This document shows, in pieces, positions 20,733 through 32,009 of a DNA stretch of 64,000 nucleotides. Source of the DNA: Echinometra lucunter. Taxonomy: Eukaryota > Echinodermata > Echinoidea > Camarodonta > Echinometridae. Position 1 is the first letter of the stretch; each line of letters starts with the position of its first letter. The DNA lies in NCBI GenBank assembly GCA_029962745.1, contig CM057156.1, positions 31,151,613-31,215,612 of the forward strand, in the 5' to 3' direction. The notes under the pieces were generated by a model. The model saw only the letters and a program-made list of their open reading frames with translations. It made no database searches and was not told the origin of the DNA. The position numbers and the translations under genes were made by a program.

Positions 20733-21400
20733 CCGCCGGATTTGCCGCAATGTCGTAAGCCTGCCAATGCCCTATCTATTATTCAATCGCTTGTGAATAT
20801 TGACTGAATAGGTGAATCCAATAACATTGATTGGGATCATTGAGTTGTCATAATGTCATGGACTATTTTTAATGTTATTTTTGGAACTGCATGATGCTGC
20901 TTAATAAAGAGGAAATCAACGATATCTTCCTGTCTAGATGAAAAAAACATCTAGCATTTCGAAGGAGATAACAAAGATGCAAGAAAATCCATAAACTTAC
21001 TTCCTAACAACAGTTTTTCAACTGTATCTTTTCAGGAGCAATTGCATCACTATTTTCCAAAACCACCTTTTTACAACTGCAACCCGTGTTAAATCTTTTC
21101 TCACCCACGTATTGGTCTAATCCAATATGGAGAAAGAGATATCATTAGGTTGCTCAGGAAAATTGAAAAGAAACGTGTAAGATAACAACAATTTGTAAAC
21201 TTACAGTGTTCCTTCCCTCTCGCTTTCGTTTCTTATCTCCGTGGCTTGAATATCCTTTGTTGTCATTGCTTTATTTCTTACAGTTTCAGCAGGGATCGTG
21301 CTTGCTAAATTATGTTGTACATAGTAGTCAACGAATAAGAAGATTGAAATGAATTATTTCCAAATATTGATTTGAGGTTGGTTAGTTAATTGATAATGAT

Positions 21401-21647
21401 CACTAGCGGATCCAGGGTCTAAAAAAGTGGGGCTGAAAGGGCCGAACGGAGCAAGCTTATCGGTGAAGCAGCGGCGCCATAATGCTTGTGAAAAGGCGCC
21501 AATTTCATGTGCGATGTCTGTACGACGGCGCCGATTTTAAGTAAGCAGTACTGCGGCGTCTTCGGCGCTTTGAAAAAAAAAACAAAAACAAAAAACAAAA
21601 AAAAGGAATGAAGCTCGTCCCCATGCCACACCCCTGGATCGCTACTG
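21401..21647. mobile_element. Degenerate hAT-like TIR element
   Basis: Left CACTAGCGGATCCAGGGTC and the complement of the right end (CAGTAGCGATCCAGGGGTG) form imperfect inverted termini of about 19 bp. Internal units GGCGCCGAATTTTA-like and a poly-A/CA stretch are present. The right end abuts a CTG/GAT microsatellite, so the target duplication cannot be judged. Confidence 0.5.
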
Positions 21648-21693
21648 CTGCTGCTGCTGCTGATGATGATGATGGGTAATGTTGATGATGATA

Positions 21694-21738
<45 letters not shown>

Positions 21739-21776
21739 ATGATGATGATGATGATGATGCTGGTAATGATGATGTA
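21643..21776. repeat. CTG then GAT microsatellite
   Basis: A short (CTG)n passing into a long (GAT)n with a few interruptions. Confidence 0.95.
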
Positions 21777-24700
21777 GGTGATAATTAGGATTGTTATTGA
21801 TATCATTCGAAGTATATTTATTTTAGTATTTCGATTTTTAGGATTATTTTCAACTTAAGCTTGTTTTACTCCATTTCTATACCCTCACAACGATGCGTTC
21901 AGCTGCTTCAGCATTTCCATTATCAGATTAACATGACCTAAACAAAACTTGTCCTCTCGTTACATAGAGTAAATCTCTTATATCAATTTACTGCCTTCCT
22001 CATTTGTGGCACTTCAGATCTCTGGAAACACCAACTCGGTGTACATATTTATCGACCTATATCTTCATATCCACCGGCTAGAGTACAATCTCTTTCACTG
22101 TCTCTCTTAATATATACATTTATTTCCCTATATTTCCCTCCGCCACACTTTGTGCTTCACTTAATGACATTATACCTTACTGACTGCTTCTAGGAAGACA
22201 TAAAATATATTGAAAAAAAAAAAACATGTTTTATCCCGAGCAATACATCGAGGTACTTTGAAAGGTTTAGATGGGGTAGACACAGACCTTGAAGCTTCCT
22301 TCTTCATATTTCCCTCGATGCTACTCATCACGGGCACAGTCACGACAAATTCGATTCTGTGCGACCCATGGAATCGAATTTTAGTCAGAAAGGGAGAGTT
22401 CCGTTTCTTCCCCTCCAGGCTACTCATTAAATCAGTCGGCTTTTATTCGCTGGTGACCGTAGGTATTCCATGAAAGGTGGTCGGCCAGGCAGTAAAAAAC
22501 TCCCTCAACTTTATAACGTACAGTATAAAGCAAACTTTCTATTCACAGTTGTTCTTCTAACAGCATGTGGGTGTGGCTTATTTATATAATAAATTTATTT
22601 TCAAAAAAGAAATGAAAAGACTTCATTTAAGTTTTGAAATTACAGCAAAATAACATTTGTTGCTTTCAGATGTAAATTCAATTCATCATGATTAACTGAA
22701 TAATGAAAAAATAATAATTAAAGGTATCGAAATTTTTCATTTTTATTTACTCAAACAAAATGATAATGGTAATGTTACAAATGTTAATAACAACAAAAAC
22801 AACAACAAAGGAAATGGCGACGGTGGTAATGATGATGATTATAATAATCTAATAATATTATTGATATCATGTAATAAAAAGGTGATGATGATAATGATAA
22901 TAATGATATCACTGATAATGATGATGATAATAACAATAATAATAATTATACAATTTTTTTTATAGTAACAACAATAAAAAATAATGATGATAATGGTACT
23001 AACAAAATAACAGAAAAATGTTGTTCGTCATTAAAAAAATCGTCTCCCCATCAGGTTTGCAATGATATATTTTATTACTAATGAAACAGAAATGACAGCG
23101 GGGAAAAATGAATGAATCGTCTGCGGGGAATCCATTCACTTCACGAAATGACTTACAGTGATGATGTGATGGGTTCTCTTCACTATCATCCTTATTTCAA
23201 TAAATTGAACTTTACTGAGGGGTGTTTACCTTCTCTTGTCAAAATATTTAGACCTGCTGTTTACCTCATATTTTCTCATTGTCATACGATTCTTATATGA
23301 ATATAAAACACTATCAATCAATCTCCCGAATGATGTACAGGTAAAAGCCATCCTTTATTGTTATCGGGGAAGGCTGTTTCTTTAATGAAAATATTCGTTA
23401 GAGTGAATGTGCGTTTGTTAGGAAATGTGTTGGAAATTTAGGAACATGATATAGAAGCTTGTTCTGATTAGCAGAGACTGAAGGAACTATTAAAACTTTC
23501 ATTAGCTTTTCAATTTCATGTCTCTCATATTAAAAGTTTGATTAAACATTTGCCCAACGTATAAATTATGAAGGAGAAAAGTGAAAGTTACTGAAATCAT
23601 TAAATTCAAGATATATTAGAATTTTCTTTCCACTCAACAGCAAAAGAGGACTGAAATGACAACAAACACTGATCATGGCAATGTGAAAATTAAAAAAGAT
23701 GATGTCGGGATTCATAAGCTCAGTTATTATAGAGCAATTATAATGTATCGACAGGCAAATTATTTCAGTTACACACAAAGAGAATTATTACCCAATTGCA
23801 CACAAAGAGTTATAACCCAAGGAATATTTAGTATAGAAAGCTAAGTGCAGTTTTTGCAGATTTGAAACGTAGCTCCCGGAGAAATTAGAAATAATACTGC
23901 AGCATTAGACAGCTTCAACAGGTTCAGGAAGTGATAAACGCATGGGAGCTATTTCGACATGTTCGAGGTAATCGTTTGTGAGAATGAAAAATTGTTATGA
24001 CTTTAAAATGATAATTTCCAAGTGAAGCTCAACAATGTGATCATGTCTCACGAAAATCTCTCATTAGCTTACACCCAAAAGTACCCACACACACTTACAT
24101 ACAAACTATTCATCAATGTATTTATCGCATCATGCTTTCTCAAGATGGCACTGTACAGGTTGTAGTTCAGTCCTCGTCAATTTATTCCTGAGCGGACACA
24201 TGATTCCCAAAATATGATTCTGATTGAGAGAGAGAAGGGCCCTTGAAACATCTATTACGGATTCAGATCGTTGTGGGACACTTACGCCTGCTGGCCACCG
24301 CCTAGCTGACTTTAGTCATGTTAGTGCCTTGAAATGCAGGGGAAAAGAAGACGAGAAAAAAAACCCAGGCATTGTATGTTGATCACTACTAGCTAGAAAA
24401 AGCTTTTTAGTATACAAAAAGTTATCTCCGGGTGTAGACCCCCAAACTGGTATGACACAGGCACACAAAATAATCATCTAATTTCTTTCTCCTTTCTTCT
24501 TCCCTCACATTTTTAAACTTCATTTTGCCTTTCCCCTTTTTACAAATACAAGGTCCTCGCCCATATTGATCGATGCACATGGATGGCATTTGGTTATTAT
24601 TCTCCTAAAAGGATATAGTACCGTAAAGGATTCAAATATTATCATGATCATGGTTTTGAGAAAATGAAAACAAGAGATCACATGATGACGTCAACCTGCA

Positions 24701-24843
24701 GTCTAATTTTCAATAAAAAAAAACCCCGAACAAAACGCCAGGATAAAATAAAGGACCAATATATATCAATTTATGGCCAAACAAAATTGATTCTTTTATG
24801 ATCTCTTGCTGCGTCTACTCACAGACTTCGCTAGAAGGTACCT
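21777..24843. other. Gene-free stretch with AAT/GAT-rich simple sequence
   Basis: 22770-23000 is rich in imperfect AAT/GAT/AAC trinucleotides. At 22285-22435 a phrase like TTCCYTCGATGCTACTCAT occurs twice about 100 bp apart in degenerate form. No gene was recognised. Confidence 0.5.
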
Positions 24844-24851
24844 GACGCTAC

Positions 24852-25384
24852 GATATACAGCTAGATATTCCAAAGGTTCGTTATTCAACGTTCGAATACT
24901 CCGAAGGGTCGTTATTCCGAAGGTTCGTTTTTCCGAAGGTTCGTATTCCCAAGGTTCGTTATTCCTACGGTCCGTTATTCCGAAGGTTCAATTCTCCGAA
25001 AATGAAAAAAGGTTCATTAATCCGAAACTGAAATGAGGTTCGTTAACCCGAAAATGAAAAGAGGTTCGTTAGTCCGAAAAATGAAATAAGGTTCGTTAAT
25101 TAAATAAGGTCCATTTTAGGATTAACGAACCCTGTTTTATTTTCGGACTATAAACGAACCGTATTTTATTTTCAGATTTAATGAACCCTATCTCATTTTT
25201 AGAAAAACGAACCTTCAGGATAACGAACCTTCGGATTAATGCAGCAAATGTTCAGATAAACGAACCCTATTTCATTTTCGGATTAAGGAATCTCCTGTAT
25301 ACGATATTTACATGTTCGGAATAACCAACCTTCGGAAAAACGCACCTTTGGAATAACGAACCTTCGGAATAACGAGCAGCACTC
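24852..25384. mobile_element. hAT-like foldback element (TTCGGAATAACGAACC family), copy 2
   Basis: 533 bp, same architecture as 9528-9905: left half of GAAGGTTCGTTATTCC units, right half of their reverse complement. Possible 8-bp target duplication GACGCTAC / GACTCTAC (24844-24851 and 25385-25392; 7 of 8). Ends GATATACAGCTAG and the complement GAGTGCTGCTCG are degenerate versions of copy 1 ends. Confidence 0.72.
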
Positions 25385-25392
25385 GACTCTAC

Positions 25393-27626
25393 AATGACCT
25401 CATGATGTATAAAACATTATAGAGTATTCCAAAAAGTATACACAAATAATACAATGCAAGAGTGTCAAGTAATCTGAGAAAGGTTTTTTTCACTCATGAA
25501 ACATAAATATCCTGTGTGGGAAGAACAGACAATAGCAAGCAAGTAGTACAAATTTAAAGAGATTTACTTCAAAGAATATTTCACTATTGCTTCATAACAG
25601 CATTTTAAACCTACAAAGCAAATTACAATATCGTAGTGGTATGAGATTAATGATGGGGCAACTCCCTTCCCCCATTCCCCACAGGTATTATCCAAACACG
25701 TCTTCCACCTGCATGAATCCGTTTTTAGGATTCGGGGGGGGGGGTATGATCGAAATCTTTTGCCGAAATTTCTATACCGCGAACTTACATAAAAATACAC
25801 TCATATACCCTCCTCCACTCGCACACCTACCCACCCGCACACAAACCCAAACACATACTCTCCCATCCTATCTCTTGTTTTTGATAGCATTTCAAATAGA
25901 ATTTTACTAATATAACCGTCGTTTATGATAGATTTATCAAAAATTTCAACAACTATTATTGATTGAAATATTATCTCTTCTATGAAGGGGGGGGGGGGTA
26001 TATATTTGTCCACGCCATACCCCATCCCCCCACCCGGAATTTACGCCAATGACCTCTTCTTACAACTGCTTCTTTTTAGCATGTTTAGTATCTCCCTTCC
26101 CATTACAGCTTTTAACATGTTTAAATGCAATTCTTCAGCACAGTTAGACACGGATTTCTTCACCGTGACCGTGATGATTTCGATAATCAAAGACACTTCG
26201 TTGGTTATTTTCTTTTGATAAAATTTCAAAGCGGGGAGGGGGGGGGGGAAGCGAAGATAATAGGAAAAACGACTACAATCGAGTAGCATGCCAAGTCAAA
26301 AACACCGAGATATTGTAGTAGACTCCTCTGAAATAAATGTACATATTTGGAAGGCGTGTGGTACAAAGCATTCCCCAAATGATCCTAAATCAGCACCATT
26401 GTCGCATAAATGTCATTACCTTACAGGTTAAGTACCAGAGGACAGTATGTAGAGTAAGAAATGACATGCAATAACCTCGCCTTCCGAGAGTGGGGTGTGA
26501 ATTTGTTGAGCTGACCGCCGGCAGGTAAGGCGTTAGACGTGCCGACTAATGCGCCCATAAAGCTCATTAGGGTTCGAAGGGAGATATTTATCATGTTCTA
26601 GGCGTATGCTTCTGAATTGCAAACCATGCTCGCAGGACTTAGAAGGAGATTCTAGCTTAGCCACCATCTCCACATCCTGTCTCAAAGCTGCCATTCTTCC
26701 TTGAATGACTGAATGACTGAATGAATGCATGTATGAATGAAAGAGCTGTCTTCTCAAATTTCGATTGAAAAAAAAAATAATAAATTGTGTAGGTGCTGCT
26801 CTAACTGAAGGCAGCGTGACATCACGTGTATATTGCTATTGGAATGATTGGTAGATTAGGTTGTGGCGCTATTTCCTTATATTAACACGTCCGCATGCAG
26901 TTTCTGTTGTAATCGCCGTCTTCACTTAGCTCAATCCGAAAAAAAAATATTCAGGAACTTAATATATATGTTACTTAAATCTGTCAGTATGTCAGAGCAT
27001 GGATCAGAATATCAAAACGTGTAAAGCCATAGGATCACAGTCACAGAGGGCTAGCTTTATGACGTCATGATTAGTATGCAGTAAGTCATTTCCTTTACCA
27101 TACGTGCATTGATGATTTTAGTAGAATCGTTTCATTTTGAAGAATTACCTTATTCGTGCAAACCCGCCCTTGCTTCCGATGTCAATCACAAATTTTCATA
27201 ATTTGTTATTAGTAAGTAGGCATTTTAGTTTATGGACGGGCTATGAATCGATATGTAACACAGCAACAACAACATACGACCCCCTCCCATATCTTACACT
27301 TACAAAACTCTGTGGCTGTCATTACCATTTCATAGAGGAAGTTGCTCTACGTTTTGTTTATCGTTCATTTTACTTGTTAAATACCGTAGTTAAAGAGAGA
27401 CAATTAGCCACGATACAGTAAAGAAACTTCGAGATAAGGTACGGCGTTGATTTTATTTGTGTGCATAAATTGGTATAAAATTGGATATGCTTGACTGTGA
27501 TCTTAAGGATGTCACATGCACCAAAATGTATTTGATGCACCGGCTTTACCTGCACGCATGCATGACATTAATAAAATGACATGTTTGGTCGTCTGTCTCC
27601 TGGTCTCCTTCTCCCCCTCCCCCTAA

Positions 27627-27686
<60 letters not shown>

Positions 27687-28007
27687 TACACAGTTATCCC
27701 TTCCAATGTCAAAGTCTTGTAATGGAATTAAGAAAGCTTGTTTGCCTTTCGACCAAGAGCACAGTTTCGAACTTACATTCATGTACATTAGAAAGTGACT
27801 TTTGCGAAAACATTGCTTCCAGTCTAATGATCCGCTTATCTGTGTCTCTCATCGTGGTAATGGCTATGTGCAAAGGATTTTTTCTCTCTTTTTTTTTTGT
27901 GTGACATTCATCATTTTGTACTCTCTGATTGCGGCCTACAATTTTTAAAAGAGGGACATAGGGGTAATCCTAACAACATTCATGATCATAATTCGAAGGA
28001 AGGTCAT
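25393..28007. other. Gene-free stretch
   Basis: Contains G-runs near 25736, 25988 and 26239 and no recognised gene. The patch 26470-26760 is less AT-rich than its surroundings and has an open frame on the minus strand (26533-26757) without recognisable content. A palindromic ATGACGTCAT (full CRE) lies near 27059. Confidence 0.45.
27626..27686. repeat. CT microsatellite
   Basis: (CT)n with one TTT interruption. It gives a meaningless Arg-Glu repeat on the minus strand. Confidence 0.95.
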
Positions 28008-28484
28008 ATGGCCACTGCCCCCTTGTCCTTATTGGTCCGGCTGTTATCAAAGCTTGGCGGCAGGCAGGTGGGACCTCCCCATCGACCTTCCGTCCACGGG
28101 ATGTACACCCAGTACCATTCAAAATTGCGTTGTTCAATTGATCGTGAAAGCGTCAGCAGCACAAACAAGGCGCTTTATGGTGTCCTTCTCGACTTGCTTG
28201 TTTTCTGCCTCATTCTATTGGTAGACAAGAGACGCTGGTACACGTCACAATGTAGAACACCGATATTCCACCGCTACAACCATCGCAACCATTTTTTATT
28301 TATCCGCCAGACAGCCCAGACCGATGATGATGAGGCTCTTTTTACATCAGCTTTAGATAATGCCTTTATACCTCTCGGCTTTGAAATATGGGTTAACGAA
28401 GATTGGACATGCCTTGAGTGGAGGAGACGAGAGTTTGCTGCCGTCAGAGAAAAATATAAAACTTTGTGGATCGAGCTAGAATGA
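28008..28484 (+). CDS. Unrecognised ORF, 158 aa
   Basis: Longest ATG-initiated open frame that is not repeat-driven outside the aquaporins. ATG 28008 has G at +4, and the frame stays open upstream without another ATG. The protein has a hydrophobic segment at about 56-72 (ALYGVLLDLLVFCLILLV) followed by KRR. Its charged, Trp-containing C-terminus holds the phrase PLGFEIWVNEDWT and a basic RRR. I do not recognise it. The C-terminal part recalls the end of some L1-type ORF1 proteins (a VNED phrase followed by Arg/Lys), so a retroelement relic is one option; a single-exon gene or a chance ORF are others. No partner gene was identified nearby. Confidence 0.35.
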   Translation: MATAPLSLLVRLLSKLGGRQVGPPHRPSVHGMYTQYHSKLRCSIDRESVSSTNKALYGVLLDLLVFCLILLVDKRRWYTSQCRTPIFHRYNHRNHFLFIRQTAQTDDDEALFTSALDNAFIPLGFEIWVNEDWTCLEWRRREFAAVREKYKTLWIELE

Positions 28485-28607
28485 CGCTTTCTCAAGTGGG
28501 CACATTGCCCACTTCAAGTTGACACATTTCTTGCCAGAATGAACGAAACAGAAAAGTAAAACTTCTATGAAAGTCAAGAAAGTTAGAAATCGAGCAATTT
28601 TAGACTC

Positions 28608-28690
28608 AAGGAAAGAGACGGGGGCGAGGGGGAGGAGGGAAGAGAAGAGGAGGGGAAGAGAAGGAAGAGAGGAGGAGGATGAGATAGGAA
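28608..28690. repeat. Polypurine tract
   Basis: About 80 bases almost entirely A and G on the + strand, with GGGGGCGAGGGGGAGG near its start. It is capable in principle of triplex or G-quadruplex formation. Confidence 0.85.
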
Positions 28691-28772
28691 CAAGTGGAAA
28701 AAGCGCCGAATAAAGAGATTAAGTTTCGTTTTACAGCTCCAGACTAGACGTCATATCATTTAATCAATCATT

Positions 28773-30612
28773 ATGGATGGCTGGTTACGAGCACTCCACG
28801 AGATAGGTAAGTCAATCATTTAATCTCGTCCGACATTTAGATTCATTTTGAAGCCAGTGGGGTTGCCCATGGTTTCAACAATATTCATATTGAAATTCCT
28901 GCCTACCTAAAACTTGACTGAAATGTCTAGAGCTCATTCTTTTCTAGTTCCCAGTTTCAATCATATACATATTTTCATTGAGAAAAAAGGGAGTGCTGAC
29001 CCCCCCCCCCAAAAAAAAAAAAAAAAAAAATCAGTATTTTAATACATAGATTTTGCATTCATATCCCATCTGAGTTTATTTGAATTTAAATGGGCCCCAA
29101 CAAATTGAATGAATCTGTGGAAGTGGTATTCATTGCTGCGTTTTAAAAAGATTTACATTTTATTTCATCCTGGTAATGGAAAAGCATTATGTTTCCCTTT
29201 ATAAGAACATAGTTTTATATTTTGATTTCATTATTCATACAAATTTGTCAGGGCAATGAGTACCAGTGTTCATATATCATGTATTTAACGTGGTTCAAAA
29301 TAATCAAAATGGCTAAGATTTGAAATATGTCAGAACCAGATTGCAAAGCTTGACGATCTAGAAATTGTGGTACAAACATGATATTCCCGTGTCCCGATTG
29401 TAACCCCCCCCCCAACCCCCCCCCCCCCAATATTTTAAAGATACTTTTCAATGGAAGAGGCAGGTGAAAGGGGTGGATGTTATCCTTATAGATTTTAAAT
29501 TTAAAATAAAATGAATGAATTAAAGTGGTGCATGGACATGATGGAGTAGATGAGATGAAATCTACCCAACTTCGGGATTTTTTTGCTTGGGCTCGATGGC
29601 TATAATCAGGCTGAATACCGCGTCTATGAACATGATGAATGGCTTAGTATAAAAAACTGTAACAGGTCTTAAGAGCGAATGGGGTGACCCTTTCGGGACT
29701 GGCTGCTGGCCTAAGATAAAGATAGGAGCCCTTTTGATAACCACCTGATGAACTTAGGTGCTCACTCTCTATGTAACATGCGTTTACCAGTCTACCCTTT
29801 GCTTTTTGTTTGATTGATTGCTTGTTGGTGTGGAGTATTTTTTTTAAAACTTTTTTTTTTCATTTTAGAGTGTTTTTCCCTTACGTCTGTGCTCCCAGAT
29901 TCGGTATGTGTTGTGCGTCCTGTCCTGTAGATGTTTGTATGTATTGTGTGAGGGTGTGTGCGTGTGTGTGCGCGCGTGTGTGCGTGTGTGTGTATTTAAC
30001 GTTATTTACTATCATTTTTAAGCATGCCATTGGGGGTATCTCTTATACTGAAAAATTTTGTATAGACTGTATGCACAAACAGCAACAACAAAAGCATCAA
30101 AAGCAGCAACAACAAAAGCATCAAAAGCAGCAACACCACACCATAGCAACGCTGCATTTAAACTGGAAATTGAATTTTAATGTAAGTTACTGCAGCTTTG
30201 ACGAAAGTTGTTGTTGTTGGTGGTGGTGGTGGTGGCGTTCTTCTTCTTCTTTTTTTTTTTTTTTTTGGCGTACGATTCGTATATGCCGAATATCGACGCC
30301 ACCTACATTACGTGGGGGTTTTCTTTATTTTTTGAAAATCTATTTTCTTATTGATTGATCGATTGATTGAATGATTGATCGATCGATCGATTGATTCATT
30401 CATTCATTTAAGATATTTTGCTTATATTTGTTTTTACTTTTCATGAGGAGTCCACAGGTCCGACGTCAGTGACGGTCCTTCCAATTCAATTTTTCTGGAG
30501 TTGTATCATCTGGACAATCCGGCAGAGCAGATTTCTCGGTATAGAAAGACCTAGTCTACTCCGATACGTGGCAGCGGTCAACTGCGCCGGAACCTGTAAT
30601 GGACTCCTCTAA
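28773..30612 (+). CDS. Speculative two-exon small gene (62 aa)
   Basis: Candidate exon 28773-28806 begins ATG (MDGWLRALHEI) and ends at a strong donor GTAAGT (28807). Candidate exon 30458-30612 follows a T-rich tract and CCACAG. The join keeps frame (phase 1) and gives 62 codons ending in TAA. The second exon has a hydrophobic run VTVLPIQFFWSCIIWTI followed by basic residues, consistent with a small membrane protein. I know no family for it. The case rests only on splice-site quality and frame, and the intron contains unrelated microsatellites, so chance is quite possible. Confidence 0.2.
29952..29992. repeat. GT microsatellite
   Basis: Imperfect (GT)n with GC interruptions. Confidence 0.85.
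30079..30137. repeat. 24-bp tandem repeat
   Basis: About two and a half units of CAGCAACAACAAAAGCATCA plus AAAG. Confidence 0.85.
30350..30412. repeat. GATT/GATC microsatellite
   Basis: Imperfect GATTGATC tetranucleotide run passing into CATT units. Confidence 0.85.
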
Positions 30613-31942
30613 TCCTCATATAAATGGGGAAAAACAAATAGAAAAAAAAAAACGACAAAAAACAAATGTAATAGGTTGAGTACGGGATAGAAACAGAGCT
30701 GCCAAAAAAGCGAACGTAACTGTAAGACAAATCAAAAATAAAATGTTTTACGTCAGGCAGTTAGTATACAATCTTCGTATGATTATTATAAAATGAAAGA
30801 AAGCGTACACTGTAAGGAGGATTGAAATCTAAGATTGAAATTAAAAGAGTCAAAGCTGCAGAAATATAACTGAACAATCTGACAAAACAGTACTTACTGA
30901 AATGACCTTTATACATAATAGACTAAATAGACTAAGACGTTGTTATGATGCAAATGCTATCATTTGTGTGCTTTTGTTAGTTGTTTTTATGTGTGTGTGT
31001 CACTTGAAATTGAATTTCAATGGAGGTTGCCGCAGCTTTGACGAAAACAGTACTTATTTATTTAAATGACCTTTATACAAATAGACTGGGACGTTGTTAT
31101 GATGTAAATGGAGCTATCATTTGTGTGCTTTTGTTTTCACATGTATTTTATCGCTGCTATGATGCACCCTTCAATTTGGGTTGTTTCATGGTTTTTCATT
31201 ATGAGGAGCTTGTGAGCAAAACTGTCAGTAGAAACGTCATATATCATACACTGTAAAGAAATATATTGGGTAAAATTTTAACCAACAAGAGGGTAATTAT
31301 AATGTACAACCAACTTTGGGCAATATTAATATCTAACCCCAATGCGAAAAGCATATTGTCCTGCTAGGGTAAAAATAACCAATAATTACTTTAGAATGGG
31401 CAAAATTTCCATCAAATTGGATAAAGAAAAATGCCCCCCAAAACGCTCAAAAATTGGTTGGAAACATAATTACCCTCGTGGCACGTTATTACACAATTTT
31501 TTTTTTTTAGCGTGCAATGCATCCTAAACTAAAATTTTTCTCAATAGCTATTTCTTTTTTTTTTTTAGATTGTCGTTATATTTCATTTGACATTTATTTC
31601 ACCATCAATTATAAAATATAACATGATAAAAATTGTAGACAAATAACATGATATAAAAATGGAAAATTCCATAAAACAATAAATCGATACGGAGACAGTT
31701 TTAAACTGATGGCAAGAAGCAATGAAGGGTTGAATAATATCGTGTTCTCAGAATTGTTATAAATGAAAAGCTCAAGGCCAGCGGGCAAGGTAAACCTAAC
31801 GATATAATAAATCATAAATAGCATGTGATGTTTAGTTTGTCGAAGGTTAAGACATTCCGAAAATACATCTGGAAAAGAAAGACAATCTTTTGTGCCAATA
31901 TTATATCTTTATAATTAGCACAACTGGTCGCTATCTCCCATA

Positions 31943-31955
31943 GGGAGAGAGAGAC

Positions 31956-32007
<52 letters not shown>

Positions 32008-32009
32008 AG
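31943..32009. repeat. AG microsatellite (copy A)
   Basis: (GA)n with GACA and GGGAG interruptions. The equivalent in copy B (40832-40890) is shorter and broken by missing bases. Confidence 0.9.

Noticed and set aside
26470..26760. Possible tRNA (GGTTCGAA-like word) or short gene
   Set aside because: GGGTTCGAAGG near 26569 resembles a B box but no cloverleaf could be drawn around it.
27546..27788. Arg-Glu repeat protein on the minus strand
   Set aside because: It is simply the CT microsatellite read in one frame.
29810..30358. 182-codon open frame
   Set aside because: It runs through GT, CAA and TTC/GGT simple repeats; the translation is low-complexity Cys, Val, Gln and Trp runs.
16705..30841. 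A third aquaglyceroporin copy downstream
   Set aside because: No NPA-box exon equivalent (GGTGGTCAT...AA[C/T]CC) was seen on either strand after gene 2.
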